From Desulfopila sp. IMCC35008 (GTDB taxonomy: Bacteria > Desulfobacterota > Desulfobulbia > Desulfobulbales > Desulfocapsaceae), in assembly GCF_010646885.2 (NCBI RefSeq), contig NZ_CP050700.1:3932501-3996500 (forward strand): 64,000 nt of DNA, in the 5' to 3' direction. The notes under the pieces are model-generated. The model was not told where the DNA came from, searched no databases, and saw only the letters and a program-made list of their open reading frames with translations. Positions 1 to 8,848 of this stretch are shown piece after piece; within the stretch, counting starts at the first letter, position 1, and each line of letters opens with the position of its first letter. The position numbers and the translations under genes were made by a program.

Positions 1-1
1 C

Positions 2-136
2 CAGGTGCTACTTAACAACGATTATAACCTGCTCGAATTCATTACCACACAAGTTCCAAAGATACAGGATGTCCAGACGGTGGAAAGTTTCGTCGTCTAT
101 GAAGGGTATAATCTCAAAGTTCCTTACATACTGTAA
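2..136 (+). CDS. Lrp/AsnC-type regulator, C-terminal fragment (cut by window edge)
   Basis: An open frame enters from the left edge and ends at a TAA at 134-136, giving 44 residues. The end (LPGV-like IQDVQTVESFVV followed by YNLKVPYIL) looks like the last strand-helix-strand of an AsnC ligand-binding domain, the part that binds amino acids and builds octamers in Lrp-type regulators. The next gene downstream, on the same strand, is alanine dehydrogenase, and Lrp-type regulators are common neighbours and regulators of ald genes. The HTH is outside the window, so the family call rests on this short tail and on context. Confidence 0.5.
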   Translation, partial: QVLLNNDYNLLEFITTQVPKIQDVQTVESFVVYEGYNLKVPYIL

Positions 137-151
137 GGGTACGGCAAACCT

Positions 152-210
152 GGAGTGGCTTCATCCCCACCTCTCCTCCGGGGGTGGAGTCACTCCAAGA
201 ACACTTTTTT
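152..210 (+). terminator. Hairpin between the regulator and ald (terminator or attenuator)
   Basis: GGAGTG(G)CT at 152-160 can pair with AGTCACTCC ending at 196, and CCACC with GGTGG inside it. A run of six T follows at 205-210, after an 8-nt spacer. It lies between the regulator stop and the ald ribosome binding site, so it may end the regulator transcript or act as a leader structure. The T-run is further from the stem than in a textbook terminator. Confidence 0.45.
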
Positions 211-234
211 ACAAACCAAACAGGGGTGACAACA

Positions 235-1350
235 ATGATCGTCGGTATCTTAAAAGAAATCAAAGTGCTTGAGAATCGTGTCTGTATGACACCGGCCGGT
301 GTCGAAGTGATGTGTGCCAACAACCACCAGGTACTGGTGGAGAAAAATGCCGGTCTCGGCAGTGGTTTCCCGGATGAACTATATGTTGCAGCCGGTGCCA
401 CTATCGTTGAGACCCCTGCAGAGGTCTACGCCAAGTCGGACATGGTTATGCATGTCAAAGAGCCACAGCCCCAGGAGTACGAGATGATCCGCGATGGTCA
501 GATCGTTTTCACCTACCTGCACCTGGCTGCAGATGAGCCCCAGACCAAAGCTCTGATGGCCGCAAACTCCATCAACATCGCCTACGAGACTATCCAGAAA
601 GCCGACGGCTCACTGCCGCTGCTCACCCCCATGAGTGAAGTTGCAGGCCGTATGGCCACCCTGCAGGGTGCTTACCACCTGCAGATCCCGACCAACGGAC
701 GTGGTGTTCTGCTTGGAGGAGTTCCGGGTGTAGAGCCTGCAACCGTTGTTGTTATCGGTGGCGGTATCGTCGGTATCAACGCTGCCAAGATGGCATGCGG
801 ACTCGGCGCCAAAGTTTATCTGCTCGATAACAACCTCGACAGACTCCGCTACCTCAGTGACGTTATGCCAAGCAACTGCATACCGGTTATGTCCAGTACC
901 CCTAAGTTGCGTGAGCTGTTGGCAAGTGCGGATCTCGTTGTCGGTGCGGTCCTGATCCCGGGTGCCAAGGCTCCGAAACTGATCACCCGCGAAATGCTGG
1001 GAGTCATGAAAAAAGGTTCTGTACTGGTAGATGTCGCCATCGATCAGGGCGGCTGCTTTGAGACTTCCAAGGCTACTACCCACGCAGAGCCCACCTATGA
1101 GGTAGATGGTATTATCCACTACTGTGTGGCCAATATGCCGGGTGCCTACGCCAAGACCTCGACTTTGGCCCTGACAAACGCCACCCTGCCGTACGCAGTT
1201 CAGATCGCCAACAAAGGTTGGAAGCAAGCTTGCCTGGACAACAATGAAATCAAACTCGGCCTGAACGTCATCGACGGCAAGGTCACCTACAAGGCTGTTG
1301 CCGAGGCGTTTAATCTCGACTACACCCCGGTAGAAGATGTATTGAAGTAG
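235..1350 (+). CDS. ald: Alanine dehydrogenase
   Basis: Catalyses NAD-dependent interconversion of L-alanine with pyruvate and ammonia in the cytoplasm. The 371-residue product has the usual family length. It begins MIVGILKEIK, carries the substrate-binding HVKEP segment near residue 75, and has the nucleotide-binding glycine motif VIGGGIVG around residues 172-179. The start at 235 is preferred over in-frame upstream codons because AGGGGTG lies just upstream and because family members start here. The gene follows a probable Lrp-type regulator, suggesting control by amino-acid availability. It is followed by a strong bidirectional terminator. Confidence 0.95.
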   Translation: MIVGILKEIKVLENRVCMTPAGVEVMCANNHQVLVEKNAGLGSGFPDELYVAAGATIVETPAEVYAKSDMVMHVKEPQPQEYEMIRDGQIVFTYLHLAADEPQTKALMAANSINIAYETIQKADGSLPLLTPMSEVAGRMATLQGAYHLQIPTNGRGVLLGGVPGVEPATVVVIGGGIVGINAAKMACGLGAKVYLLDNNLDRLRYLSDVMPSNCIPVMSSTPKLRELLASADLVVGAVLIPGAKAPKLITREMLGVMKKGSVLVDVAIDQGGCFETSKATTHAEPTYEVDGIIHYCVANMPGAYAKTSTLALTNATLPYAVQIANKGWKQACLDNNEIKLGLNVIDGKVTYKAVAEAFNLDYTPVEDVLK

Positions 1351-1409
1351 TAGCAAGGAGCAACTATCATATCTCCTTTCGGAGATCATGCGCACCTCTC
1401 TTTCCTCTT

Positions 1410-1447
1410 GGCCGCAGTTCCTTTCGAACTGCGGCCATTTGTGTTTT
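1410..1447. terminator. Bidirectional terminator between ald and the response regulator
   Basis: A perfect hairpin GGCCGCAGTTC / GAACTGCGGCC (1410-1436) sits between two convergent genes, followed by a T-rich stretch on the plus strand. Confidence 0.8.
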
Positions 1448-2673
1448 TACCTGAAAGATTCAGCTACTTCCTGGATGACGGAATCCAGTTTCATTTTACC
1501 CATGGCAAGGTTACCGTCCTTTTGCAGCAGCATAACCAGGTGGACATGGGCTTTCCCTGCGGCGCTCTCAGAAAAGCTCTCGTTTTCATTCAAGCAGCGA
1601 GCGATTACATGGGCGCTTGGAGCCTCGACATGTACTTGCTGGCCTCGCCCGACATTCATAATATCTGTTGCCTTCTGGGCCTTCAGGAGAACATCGTTGG
1701 CCAATGAACCAATCTCGGCCAGTTTCATGTTCGAGTTATTGACCTGACCCGCCATTTCCCCATTGGGTGTAAAGACTCCGGCGGCCATGAAACCTTCCAC
1801 ATCACTTAATTTAGCCAAGCTGTCTTCAATTTTTCCCATGTTTAGATCTCCTTGTAGTATTTCCTGCACTTCTGCAAGATGTTCCCCAGAATCAGTCTGG
1901 GATGGTTCAGCTGATACAATATGAGCTACCTGGTCTTCATCCCCCCGGTTATGGATATCACGTTCGCTACTTTCCAACTCACTTTCCTCTTTTGCTCCCA
2001 ATCTCTCATCTTGTAATCGCATCCCCTCTATCAACAAGGACATCAGGGGAGTATCGATCATTCTCGGGATCCTTCTCTTCGGAAGTTTCTGAAAAGTGAT
2101 GGTCACATTGTCTGCGGCCAGAAGGTGGTAGAGAGCCTCTTCTCCCTTCAGGCCATCTGCCACCGCCGCATATATCTCACCTTTATTCAGGTAGATATGG
2201 CCTTTCAGGTTTTCGCCGGTGATATTTAACAGGCAGGTCTTCTGCTCCATGGAGAGAAGTTGCAGAAAATTCGCGAGAGAAAACCCGGCCAGCGACCCCT
2301 CATCTCCATCTTGCCGTAAGCCGCCCCGGATGGCCTCGGCCAGCTTTTCGATATCAATTGGCTTTTCTAATAGCTTTAGGGTACCGGCCACATTAAGCTT
2401 CTCTTCTATTTCCGGGGTAGCAAAGGCGGTCATCACGATCGAGGGCATAAACGGGAAACGTGATGAGAGGTAGGCGAGAAGCTCAAATCCATCCATTTCC
2501 GGCATTCGTAAATCTGTTACAACCAGATCGACACCATCCTTTTTGAGTATCTTTATTGCTTCCTTACCGTTTCCCGCAGTATGAACTGAAAACTCTTCCT
2601 GATAGTTTTTCAGGCCAGCCTCGATGGACTGCAGCAATCTTGTTTCATCATCTACGATAAGAACCTGTTTCAT
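1447..2673 (-). CDS. Response regulator with receiver, DUF4388/PATAN and roadblock-like domains
   Basis: A 408-residue cytoplasmic signalling protein. Residues 1-120 form a receiver domain with the acidic pair after VLIVDDE, the phospho-acceptor Asp in VVTDLRMPEMDG and a conserved Lys in LEKP. Residues about 128-205 match the DUF4388 (PATAN) pattern (GFSLANFLQLL, GEIYAA). Residues about 285-405 look like a roadblock/LC7 (MglB-like) domain (MAAGVFTPNGEMAG). A charged linker of about 60 residues joins the last two. Roadblock domains usually bind small GTPases, and PATAN receivers occur in surface-motility and adhesion pathways, so a role in polarity or motility is an inference. No kinase lies immediately next to it. 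A solo gene, convergent with ald. Confidence 0.75.
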   Translation of the reverse strand: MKQVLIVDDETRLLQSIEAGLKNYQEEFSVHTAGNGKEAIKILKKDGVDLVVTDLRMPEMDGFELLAYLSSRFPFMPSIVMTAFATPEIEEKLNVAGTLKLLEKPIDIEKLAEAIRGGLRQDGDEGSLAGFSLANFLQLLSMEQKTCLLNITGENLKGHIYLNKGEIYAAVADGLKGEEALYHLLAADNVTITFQKLPKRRIPRMIDTPLMSLLIEGMRLQDERLGAKEESELESSERDIHNRGDEDQVAHIVSAEPSQTDSGEHLAEVQEILQGDLNMGKIEDSLAKLSDVEGFMAAGVFTPNGEMAGQVNNSNMKLAEIGSLANDVLLKAQKATDIMNVGRGQQVHVEAPSAHVIARCLNENESFSESAAGKAHVHLVMLLQKDGNLAMGKMKLDSVIQEVAESFR

Positions 2674-3031
2674 TATCAGCCTGTCAGCTAAGGATTATGG
2701 AAGTGGATTCTGCCTGCATTTTTGTGATAGCACAAATCGTGCCAACCATATTTCAACAAAAATCTGTTACATTTTGTTCCGTGACTCTCGTACAGCTCAT
2801 TCAGCACCATCCCCCAAGACCCTTATAGGACTGAAATAAAACACATTTCAAAACATCTCTTAACGGGGAGGTATCTCAAGCACAAAACCTGGCAACTGCC
2901 AGACCAGTGGAAGGGTGATTGAAAACAGGTGACCTGTTTTGCTACAGCTGGAAGCAGTTTGCTGGATATCCGAAAATATGCGATGCAACATGCCCAACTA
3001 ACTGATATTTCCTGATAGGTAAACTAAACAA
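2674..3031. other. Non-coding stretch with two short palindromes
   Basis: No convincing gene. It contains CTGGCA-AC-TGCCAG (2889-2902) and a perfect 9+1+9 palindrome AAAACAGGT-G-ACCTGTTTT (2922-2940). It separates the divergently placed response regulator promoter region from the IS200/IS605 element. Confidence 0.5.
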
Positions 3032-3536
3032 CCCTCGTCTTTAAGACGAGGGGTTCAAGAGGGGTCGATTGGAAATCGACTGTTGTCGGCATTAACCGGT
3101 TCACCCTCATGCTCTTCAATATACTGTTGAATCATCTCATCGGTTATGTTGCCTGAACTCACGGCAAGGTAACCTCGAGCCCATAAATGCCTGCCCCAAA
3201 ATTGCTTTTTTAGGTGGGTAAATTCGGACAATAGGACCCGCGAGCTGATTCCTTTTAACCATTGAACGATTTTACTTATATTCTGGGTCGGTCGATACCC
3301 TATAAACATATGAACATGATCGCTCGCTACTTTGCCAGAGATCACTTCAAGTTCATGTTCATATGCAATTTGCCTGAGGATATCACGAGTGCGCACAGCA
3401 ACTTCACCCTTCAGTACCTTTTTTCGATACTTGGGGATCCAAATTATGTGCACCTTCAGGTCTGTTTTTGTATGAGATCCAAGTCTGTAACGTCGCATAG
3501 CGACAATTTTAATCTTCTCTTCGCCTAAAGGCGAGG
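3032..3536 (-). mobile_element. IS200/IS605-type insertion sequence with terminal hairpins
   Basis: A single tnpA is bracketed by subterminal hairpins: CCCTCGTC-TTTAA-GACGAGGG (3032-3052) on the 3' side of the gene and TCGCC-TAAA-GGCGA (3521-3534) on the 5' side. On the minus strand both are preceded by an ACCCCTCG-like string. Imperfect subterminal hairpins instead of terminal inverted repeats are typical of this family, which moves as single-stranded DNA. There is no tnpB, so it is an IS200-like solo element. The exact cleavage sites are not determined. Confidence 0.75.
3055..3498 (-). CDS. tnpA: IS200/IS605 family transposase TnpA (HUH Y1)
   Basis: A 147-residue Y1 transposase of normal family length and apparently intact. 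The HUH motif is visible as HVHMF near residue 61-65, and the catalytic tyrosine lies in the C-terminal helix TDEMIQQYIEEH. The N-terminal HIIWIPKYRKKV is highly typical of the family. The enzyme cuts and joins single-stranded DNA at subterminal hairpins, which are present on both sides. Confidence 0.95.
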   Translation of the reverse strand: MRRYRLGSHTKTDLKVHIIWIPKYRKKVLKGEVAVRTRDILRQIAYEHELEVISGKVASDHVHMFIGYRPTQNISKIVQWLKGISSRVLLSEFTHLKKQFWGRHLWARGYLAVSSGNITDEMIQQYIEEHEGEPVNADNSRFPIDPS

Positions 3537-3632
3537 GGTTTCAACCATCCCCGACGGGGACACTAAAGATAAGAGAGGGTGGAGACGAACGTCTTTGTCG
3601 CAGCGTAATAGAGGATGAGGAGGATAACTGGC

Positions 3633-5000
3633 TCATTCTGAGACAGTGTTTGCATTTAGGCCATACTGATCCAATTTCCGGATAAGAGTTGAGCGGGCCA
3701 CCCCCAGTGCTTTCGCGGTTCTGGTACGGTTTTCCCCAAGTTTTCCCAATACCGAACGAATATACTCCTTTTCTACCTCGGCCAGGGTAGCAATAGTACC
3801 AGGCCCTTCCTGCCAGGCCGGTTCATTCTTTTCAGTATGGGTTTCCCGTAACAATTTTGAGGGGTAAATGAATCGCCCTTTGGATAAAATAACAGCCCGA
3901 TCAATGATATTGCGAAGCTCTCGCACATTACCTGGCCATTCATATTCGAGAAGAGCCTCAATCTCGCCACGTTCAACCTGTAGTTTCCCGTCCGGGGCAA
4001 TAGTTGCCAGAAAGTGATGGGCCAACTCGGCAACATCTTCCTTTCTCTCCCGCAGAGGCGGAATATGTATGCGCATAACACTCATCCGGTAATAGAGGTC
4101 TTCGCGAAACCGCCTCTCAGCAATAGCCTTTTCAAGTTCTACATTCGTTGCCGCTAAAACGCGGACATCAACGTGAAAGCTTACACCTCCACCAAGGCGC
4201 CGAATCTCACCGCTATCGAGTACACCAAGCAACTTGGCCTGCAGGTGTAAAGGCATCTCACCAATTTCATCAAGAAACAGACAGCCCCCATCGGCCATTT
4301 CGAACAACCCTTTTTTACGTTTATCTGCCCCGGTAAACGCCCCTTTCTCATAACCGAAAAGTTCAGACTCGATCAGATTTTCTGGCAGCGATGCGCAGTT
4401 AATATCGATAAATGGCTGCTCTCTCTCGCCATGAAGATAATGGATGGCTTTCGCTAAAGCGGTCTTGCCGGTTCCTGTTTCTCCGGTTATAAGCACCGGC
4501 ACACGATTGGACGCAGCCCGGACCACCAGCTCACTGATAGGAGCAAGCCCCCCTTCAAGACAAAGCAGCCTGTTCTGCAGCGAATCCTGATGTTCCTTGA
4601 GCCGCTGTATCTGCTCAACATGTTCAAGTCGAACTGTGCGAAACGCCAGGCTCACAGCAAGCGCCAGCTCCTCGAGTTCGACCGGTTTCGAGAGATAATC
4701 GTGGGCTCCGTTGCGAAGCGCCCTGACCGCATGTTCAAAACTCGGGAAAGCAGTTATAAATATTATCTTGGTTTGGTCATTACACGCCAGGATTTGCTCA
4801 CATAACTCAATTCCTTCCCCATCCGGCAATTTCTGGTCCAGCAGCACCACATCTATTCGATGATTCCGGCACCACTCTACTCCGGCTTTGCCGCTACCGA
4901 CCGAGGCAACAGACAACTCGCCTGAAAAGTGTCTTTCAACTGAATGGCAAAACAGCGAATCGTCATCAATGACCAGCAGCTTCCTGTCAGCGCGGCTCAT
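3633..5000 (-). CDS. Sigma-54-dependent response regulator, NtrC family
   Basis: A 455-residue three-domain activator. Residues 1-120: receiver with phospho-acceptor Asp in [13 protein letters not shown] and Lys in SKP. Residues about 150-375: AAA+ domain with Walker A GETGTGKT, the sigma-54 contact loop GAFTGA and Walker B LFLDEIGE. Residues about 410-450: Fis-type HTH ([17 protein letters not shown]). When phosphorylated it should remodel RNA polymerase with sigma-54 at distant promoters. Its start overlaps the end of the histidine kinase gene by 14 bp, so the two form a translationally coupled two-component pair. The target is not shown by the sequence. Confidence 0.93.
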   Translation of the reverse strand: MSRADRKLLVIDDDSLFCHSVERHFSGELSVASVGSGKAGVEWCRNHRIDVVLLDQKLPDGEGIELCEQILACNDQTKIIFITAFPSFEHAVRALRNGAHDYLSKPVELEELALAVSLAFRTVRLEHVEQIQRLKEHQDSLQNRLLCLEGGLAPISELVVRAASNRVPVLITGETGTGKTALAKAIHYLHGEREQPFIDINCASLPENLIESELFGYEKGAFTGADKRKKGLFEMADGGCLFLDEIGEMPLHLQAKLLGVLDSGEIRRLGGGVSFHVDVRVLAATNVELEKAIAERRFREDLYYRMSVMRIHIPPLRERKEDVAELAHHFLATIAPDGKLQVERGEIEALLEYEWPGNVRELRNIIDRAVILSKGRFIYPSKLLRETHTEKNEPAWQEGPGTIATLAEVEKEYIRSVLGKLGENRTRTAKALGVARSTLIRKLDQYGLNANTVSE

Positions 5001-6531
5001 GAGCTCTACCCGGCAGTGTTATGGTGACGGTGGTACCTAAACCCTCGTAGCTTTCAACCTGTATGGTGCCGTGCATCGCCACCAGCATCTTCTTCACGAT
5101 TACCAGCCCCAGGCCGGTCCCATATGTCTTGGAGGTGAAAAATGGTTTAAACAGGTTCTGCTGATCGGACTCCGGGATACCCTTACCGTTATCATCAACC
5201 TTGACCTCAACCTTTTTCCCCCGTGAGGTACAGCTGATAATGATTTCTGGTGAATCATGCCTCTCCAGGGAGTCGACCGCATTGGTCAACAGGTTTAGCA
5301 GGACATGGTGCAGGGCACGGCTATCTGCACGCACCAACAGATTTTCATCTGTAATAATACTCCTGAATCGAATATTTTTCTGTTCGAGATCGTTTTTACT
5401 GAGCGCTATAAAATCTTTCAAAAAAGAGGCCAAGGAAATAGTCTCAACAACCGGTTTCTCAAACAGACTGTAGTTTTTCAGAGCTTTGAGAAGATATTCA
5501 ATCCGGGAAACCTCCTGTAGAGTTCGATCGAGAAATTCGGCAACGGTATCATGATCGTACTCCACAAGATTGCGCTGTAAAACGCTGAGCGCCATCTTAA
5601 TTGAATTGACGGGATTTCCGATCTCATGGCGGATACCTGAGAAAACATAACCGAGATTTTCCGTCAGGTTGGCTGCCTCGATTACCGCCTCCATTTTCTT
5701 GCTTTCGGTAATATCCGAAAGCATGATGATCCTGTTATGGGATGTATTGTCAAGTGCAAGCTCTTCAACCACGAGTTGCCGGTCATAGAGGCGCATTGTT
5801 GCAGGCGGGCTTTCATCATCTCCTTCAGCACCAGCCCCTGAGACTGTGCCCAGGAAATTATAAAGTGAAGACGGAAAAACCTGTTCAGCTTCCATCCCTA
5901 CGACCTCATCAAATGACACGCCAAGCATCTCACCGCCGGACCGGTTCATATACACCACCCGATTGGCTGACAGCTCGATAATTCCCTGAGACATGTTTTC
6001 AAGGATCAACTTAACGTGATGGTTGCGCTGTAAAAGTTCCCTAGTGATTCGCCGTGGATAGAGCTGGCCAGTTCCTTCGACACGCCCCTGGTGTTGCTGC
6101 CGTATAGGGGAGAGCGCTGCGTCCATCGCCTTCCTGAGAAGCAGCCTCATTTCCCTAAATGGCCCCTTGGCGATACAGCTGTTCGCACCGCATGAAATAT
6201 CGATATCCTGCTCTTTTGCAACGGCAGAGACAATCACCACATATACTTCTTTTAAGTGGTCATGGTTACGTATCGCCCGGCAAAGATCATCACCTCCCAT
6301 CTCCGGCATGATCAGATCAATAAATATTACATCCGGAACGTAGTCTCTGAGGAGATCGAGACAGTGGGAACCATTTTCCGTGCAGGTCACCTCATGACCG
6401 GCCCTGCTGAGAAAGTCTGAAGCCAGTTTGAGGAAAACAGGATCATTATCGACAATCAGAACTCGTTGGGAATCCCTATTCATTAAGATACCGTTATTGG
6501 AGTTGCGACCAGTCACCGCCGGTGAGTCCAT
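4987..6531 (-). CDS. Receiver-PAS-histidine kinase, partner of the NtrC-type regulator
   Basis: A cytoplasmic sensor kinase of about 514 residues. An N-terminal receiver (Asp in VIFIDLIMPEMGG) is followed by a PAS domain (about residues 170-275, MSQGIIELSANRVVYMN), then a dimerisation and phospho-acceptor helix with His in GIRHEIGNPVNS, and a HATPase domain with N box (LNLLTNAVDS), G1 (DDNGKGIP) and G2 (TYGTGLGL). No membrane segments are seen, so the signal is probably intracellular or passed by another kinase through the receiver. No clear Shine-Dalgarno decides the start: ATG at 6531 and ATG at 6483 are both possible, since the receiver begins just after the latter. Confidence 0.9.
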   Translation of the reverse strand: MDSPAVTGRNSNNGILMNRDSQRVLIVDNDPVFLKLASDFLSRAGHEVTCTENGSHCLDLLRDYVPDVIFIDLIMPEMGGDDLCRAIRNHDHLKEVYVVIVSAVAKEQDIDISCGANSCIAKGPFREMRLLLRKAMDAALSPIRQQHQGRVEGTGQLYPRRITRELLQRNHHVKLILENMSQGIIELSANRVVYMNRSGGEMLGVSFDEVVGMEAEQVFPSSLYNFLGTVSGAGAEGDDESPPATMRLYDRQLVVEELALDNTSHNRIIMLSDITESKKMEAVIEAANLTENLGYVFSGIRHEIGNPVNSIKMALSVLQRNLVEYDHDTVAEFLDRTLQEVSRIEYLLKALKNYSLFEKPVVETISLASFLKDFIALSKNDLEQKNIRFRSIITDENLLVRADSRALHHVLLNLLTNAVDSLERHDSPEIIISCTSRGKKVEVKVDDNGKGIPESDQQNLFKPFFTSKTYGTGLGLVIVKKMLVAMHGTIQVESYEGLGTTVTITLPGRAHEPR

Positions 6532-7299
6532 GGTCGCAAGCAACTACTTTTTTTAAAATCTGACCTCAATATTTCACGAAAACGCCAACCTGTTTTTACT
6601 ATATAAAAATATTAAATATTTAAATCTCATCATCCATATTTTTTAGCGGGTACAGTTTGTAACGCGAAAGACAGCTTGAGCTCAAACTCTATATTCACAT
6701 CGGGGTCTTGACTGCTGAGTTCATAGTCAAAGTATCAAGGGCGCAGCTGTAATAATCTACTGCAAAATCTTGATAACGAAGAGGATAGACTCAGCAGACA
6801 CATGAAATATCTGGGTTAAGCGTCAGGTGCCAGAAAGAGTGATAGACTCATTCTATGGAACAGATAGGGATATGTCAAATGCAAGTTGTTTATTGATAAC
6901 AAGATGCTAATAGATATACAAACTCCAGAGATTCTCCGGACAGGGTTATTTCAGGCAGAATCATGACAACTCAATCGAAAAAACAAAGTGCCTCCCAAAA
7001 CACCTACAATTTTCTTACTTGGTCATTTTGCAGTTTTTGAGGCAGAAGAACTCAGTGATATTTTATCTTGTAGAGCGAAGAAGAATTAATCAGTTGTTTC
7101 GTGAAGTTGAAACAAAAAAACACACTTTAATTACACCACCTCCAGCCATTTATTGTCTATTGTGGGTTGTGCCAACCATGGCAAGAAATTTGTCAGGGCC
7201 CATGGCTACAATGGAAGTATGATAAACAAATATATTTCTGTTGAGGAACCAACCACCACAAGGCAGCACGTCAGCCCAACCAGAACCCCGGAGGCAATT
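6532..7299. other. Long AT-rich intergenic region, no gene recognised
   Basis: About 770 nt between the kinase start and a small membrane-protein gene. Very AT-rich just upstream of the kinase (6570-6650). I see no RNA gene, convincing protein or repeat. Confidence 0.4.
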
Positions 7300-7488
7300 A
7301 TGTTTTCCCAGACAGACTCAATCGTTCTTCTTTGGCTCTTACCCGTACTCCTGAATATCGTTCTTCCTCTGTCCTTGCTCGCAGGCTGGCTAATCATCAA
7401 GCCATTTTTGACATTTAAACAGCATGAGACGGAACATAAAGTGTCACCTACAGGAGTCGATACAGCGTTCTCGGCATCAAAACAATAA
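7300..7488 (+). CDS. Small single-span membrane protein
   Basis: A 62-residue protein. The start at 7300 is chosen because a perfect GGAGG lies 6 nt upstream, although the frame is open further up. Residues about 8-32 form one strongly hydrophobic segment (IVLLWLLPVLLNIVLPLSLL), followed by a polar tail. I do not recognise a family. Between the gene and prfB, which is read towards it, is a strong bidirectional terminator, which supports a real transcription unit. Confidence 0.55.
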   Translation: MFSQTDSIVLLWLLPVLLNIVLPLSLLAGWLIIKPFLTFKQHETEHKVSPTGVDTAFSASKQ

Positions 7489-7553
7489 TCAGGTTGACCC
7501 AATAATTAAATGGAAGGTCCTGATAGATACTTTACTCATTGAGCAAAATGGAA

Positions 7554-7591
7554 AAAGTCCCTGGTAATTATTGATTATTACCAGGGACTTT
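7554..7591. terminator. Bidirectional terminator between the small membrane gene and prfB
   Basis: A perfect 15-bp stem (7554-7568 with 7577-7591) and an 8-nt loop, with A-run before and T-run after, so it can end transcription from both sides. Confidence 0.85.
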
Positions 7592-7615
7592 GCAGAGAAT
7601 TTTATGGAGACTCTG

Positions 7616-8723
7616 CTATCTCCATAAAAGGTAGGCTTTAATAAAAGGGTCCAGACCGCCGTCAAGAACCGCATCAACATTTCCAGTCTCGTGCTCTGTA
7701 CGATGGTCTTTTATCATTCTGTAAGGCTGGAGCACATAGGAGCGGATCTGGCTCCCCCAGGCAATATCTTTCTTGTCACCACTCAACCCTTCCTGGGCTT
7801 CTGCCTGCTTCTCCTTTTCCAGCTCATATAACCGGGCGGCAAGCATCTTCATCGCCATATCCTTGTTTCGATGCTGACTCCGCTCATTCTGGCACTGCAC
7901 CACAATATTGGTAGGCAGGTGGGTCAAACGGATCGCAGAGTCAGTCTTGTTGACATGCTGTCCCCCGGCACCACTGGCCCGATAGGTATCGACACGAAGG
8001 TCTTTTTCCTCGATCTTCACATCAACACTGTCGTCGAGTTCCGGCATAACCATCACCGAGGCAAACGAGGTATGCCGCCTGCCACTGGAATCAAACGGGG
8101 AGATCCGCACCAACCGGTGAATACCCAATTCCGAACGCAGGTATCCATAGGCGTTTCTGCCCTTGAATAGAATAGTGACCGATTTGACACCCGCCTCATC
8201 GCCTGGAAGATAGTCGAGGATATCGGTTTTGAATCCCCGGCCCTCTGCCCATCGCAGGTACATCCGCAACAGGATATCGACCCAGTCCTGGGCCTCTGTC
8301 CCGCCTGCACCAGCGTGGATAGAGACAATGGCATTGGAATTATCATGTTCACCACTGAACATGCATTCCACTTCCGCTACCGCAATCTCGGACTGTATCA
8401 GCCTGAGCTGTTCGGCGACTTCGAGTTCTGCCTCGTTGTCGTTTTCTTCTGCGGCCATTTCAAGGAGCAATTCATACTCCTCTATATTCTCCCACCAGCC
8501 TTCCCACTCACGGATTACATCCTGGATCTGCCCATGCTCCTTCTGCACTTTCTGGGCTTCTTCCGCCTTGTTCCAGAAATCAGGAGCCAGCGTTAATCTC
8601 TCCAGCCGCTCCAGCTCTTCTCTTTTATAGGGTAAGTCAAAGATGCTCCTTCAAGGCCAGAAGTCGACCTTTCAGATCGCTTATGATCTGTCGTGATACA
8701 CCAGCACCGGTTTCTATAGACAT
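7616..8723 (-). CDS. prfB: Peptide chain release factor 2, with programmed +1 frameshift
   Basis: Recognises UGA and UAA stop codons and triggers peptide release. The zero frame starts at ATG 8721-8723 and reads 28 codons to a TGA at 8637-8639, then a +1 shift at CTT-TGA-C continues the frame to the end at 7616, for 368 residues in total. The catalytic GGQ is in GAGGQHVN. The shift site is canonical: an internal AAGGAG three nucleotides before CTT TGA C, as in E. coli prfB. Without the shift, a caller would start at an internal Met (8548) and lose about 58 residues. The frameshift autoregulates RF2 level. Confidence 0.96.
8637..8651 (-). promoter_or_regulatory. prfB: prfB programmed frameshift site
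   Basis: On the minus strand the string AAGGAG-CAT-CTT-TGA-C provides an internal Shine-Dalgarno, a slippery CUU and the in-frame UGA. The spacing of 3 nt between the SD and CUU equals the E. coli site. Confidence 0.95.
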
Positions 8724-8848
8724 TGCTTTTCCACTCTCAACGTTATTCTTATACAAATAGTATCGATGAATTCAAATCCATCAATACCGACTACCTTATG
8801 GGTTCCCACAAGTATACCATGTTCTTTGCCGTCAGCCGACAGCTGAAT

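Noticed and set aside
610..1395. 261-residue minus-strand open frame
   Set aside because: Antisense shadow of ald; low-complexity composition and no family features.
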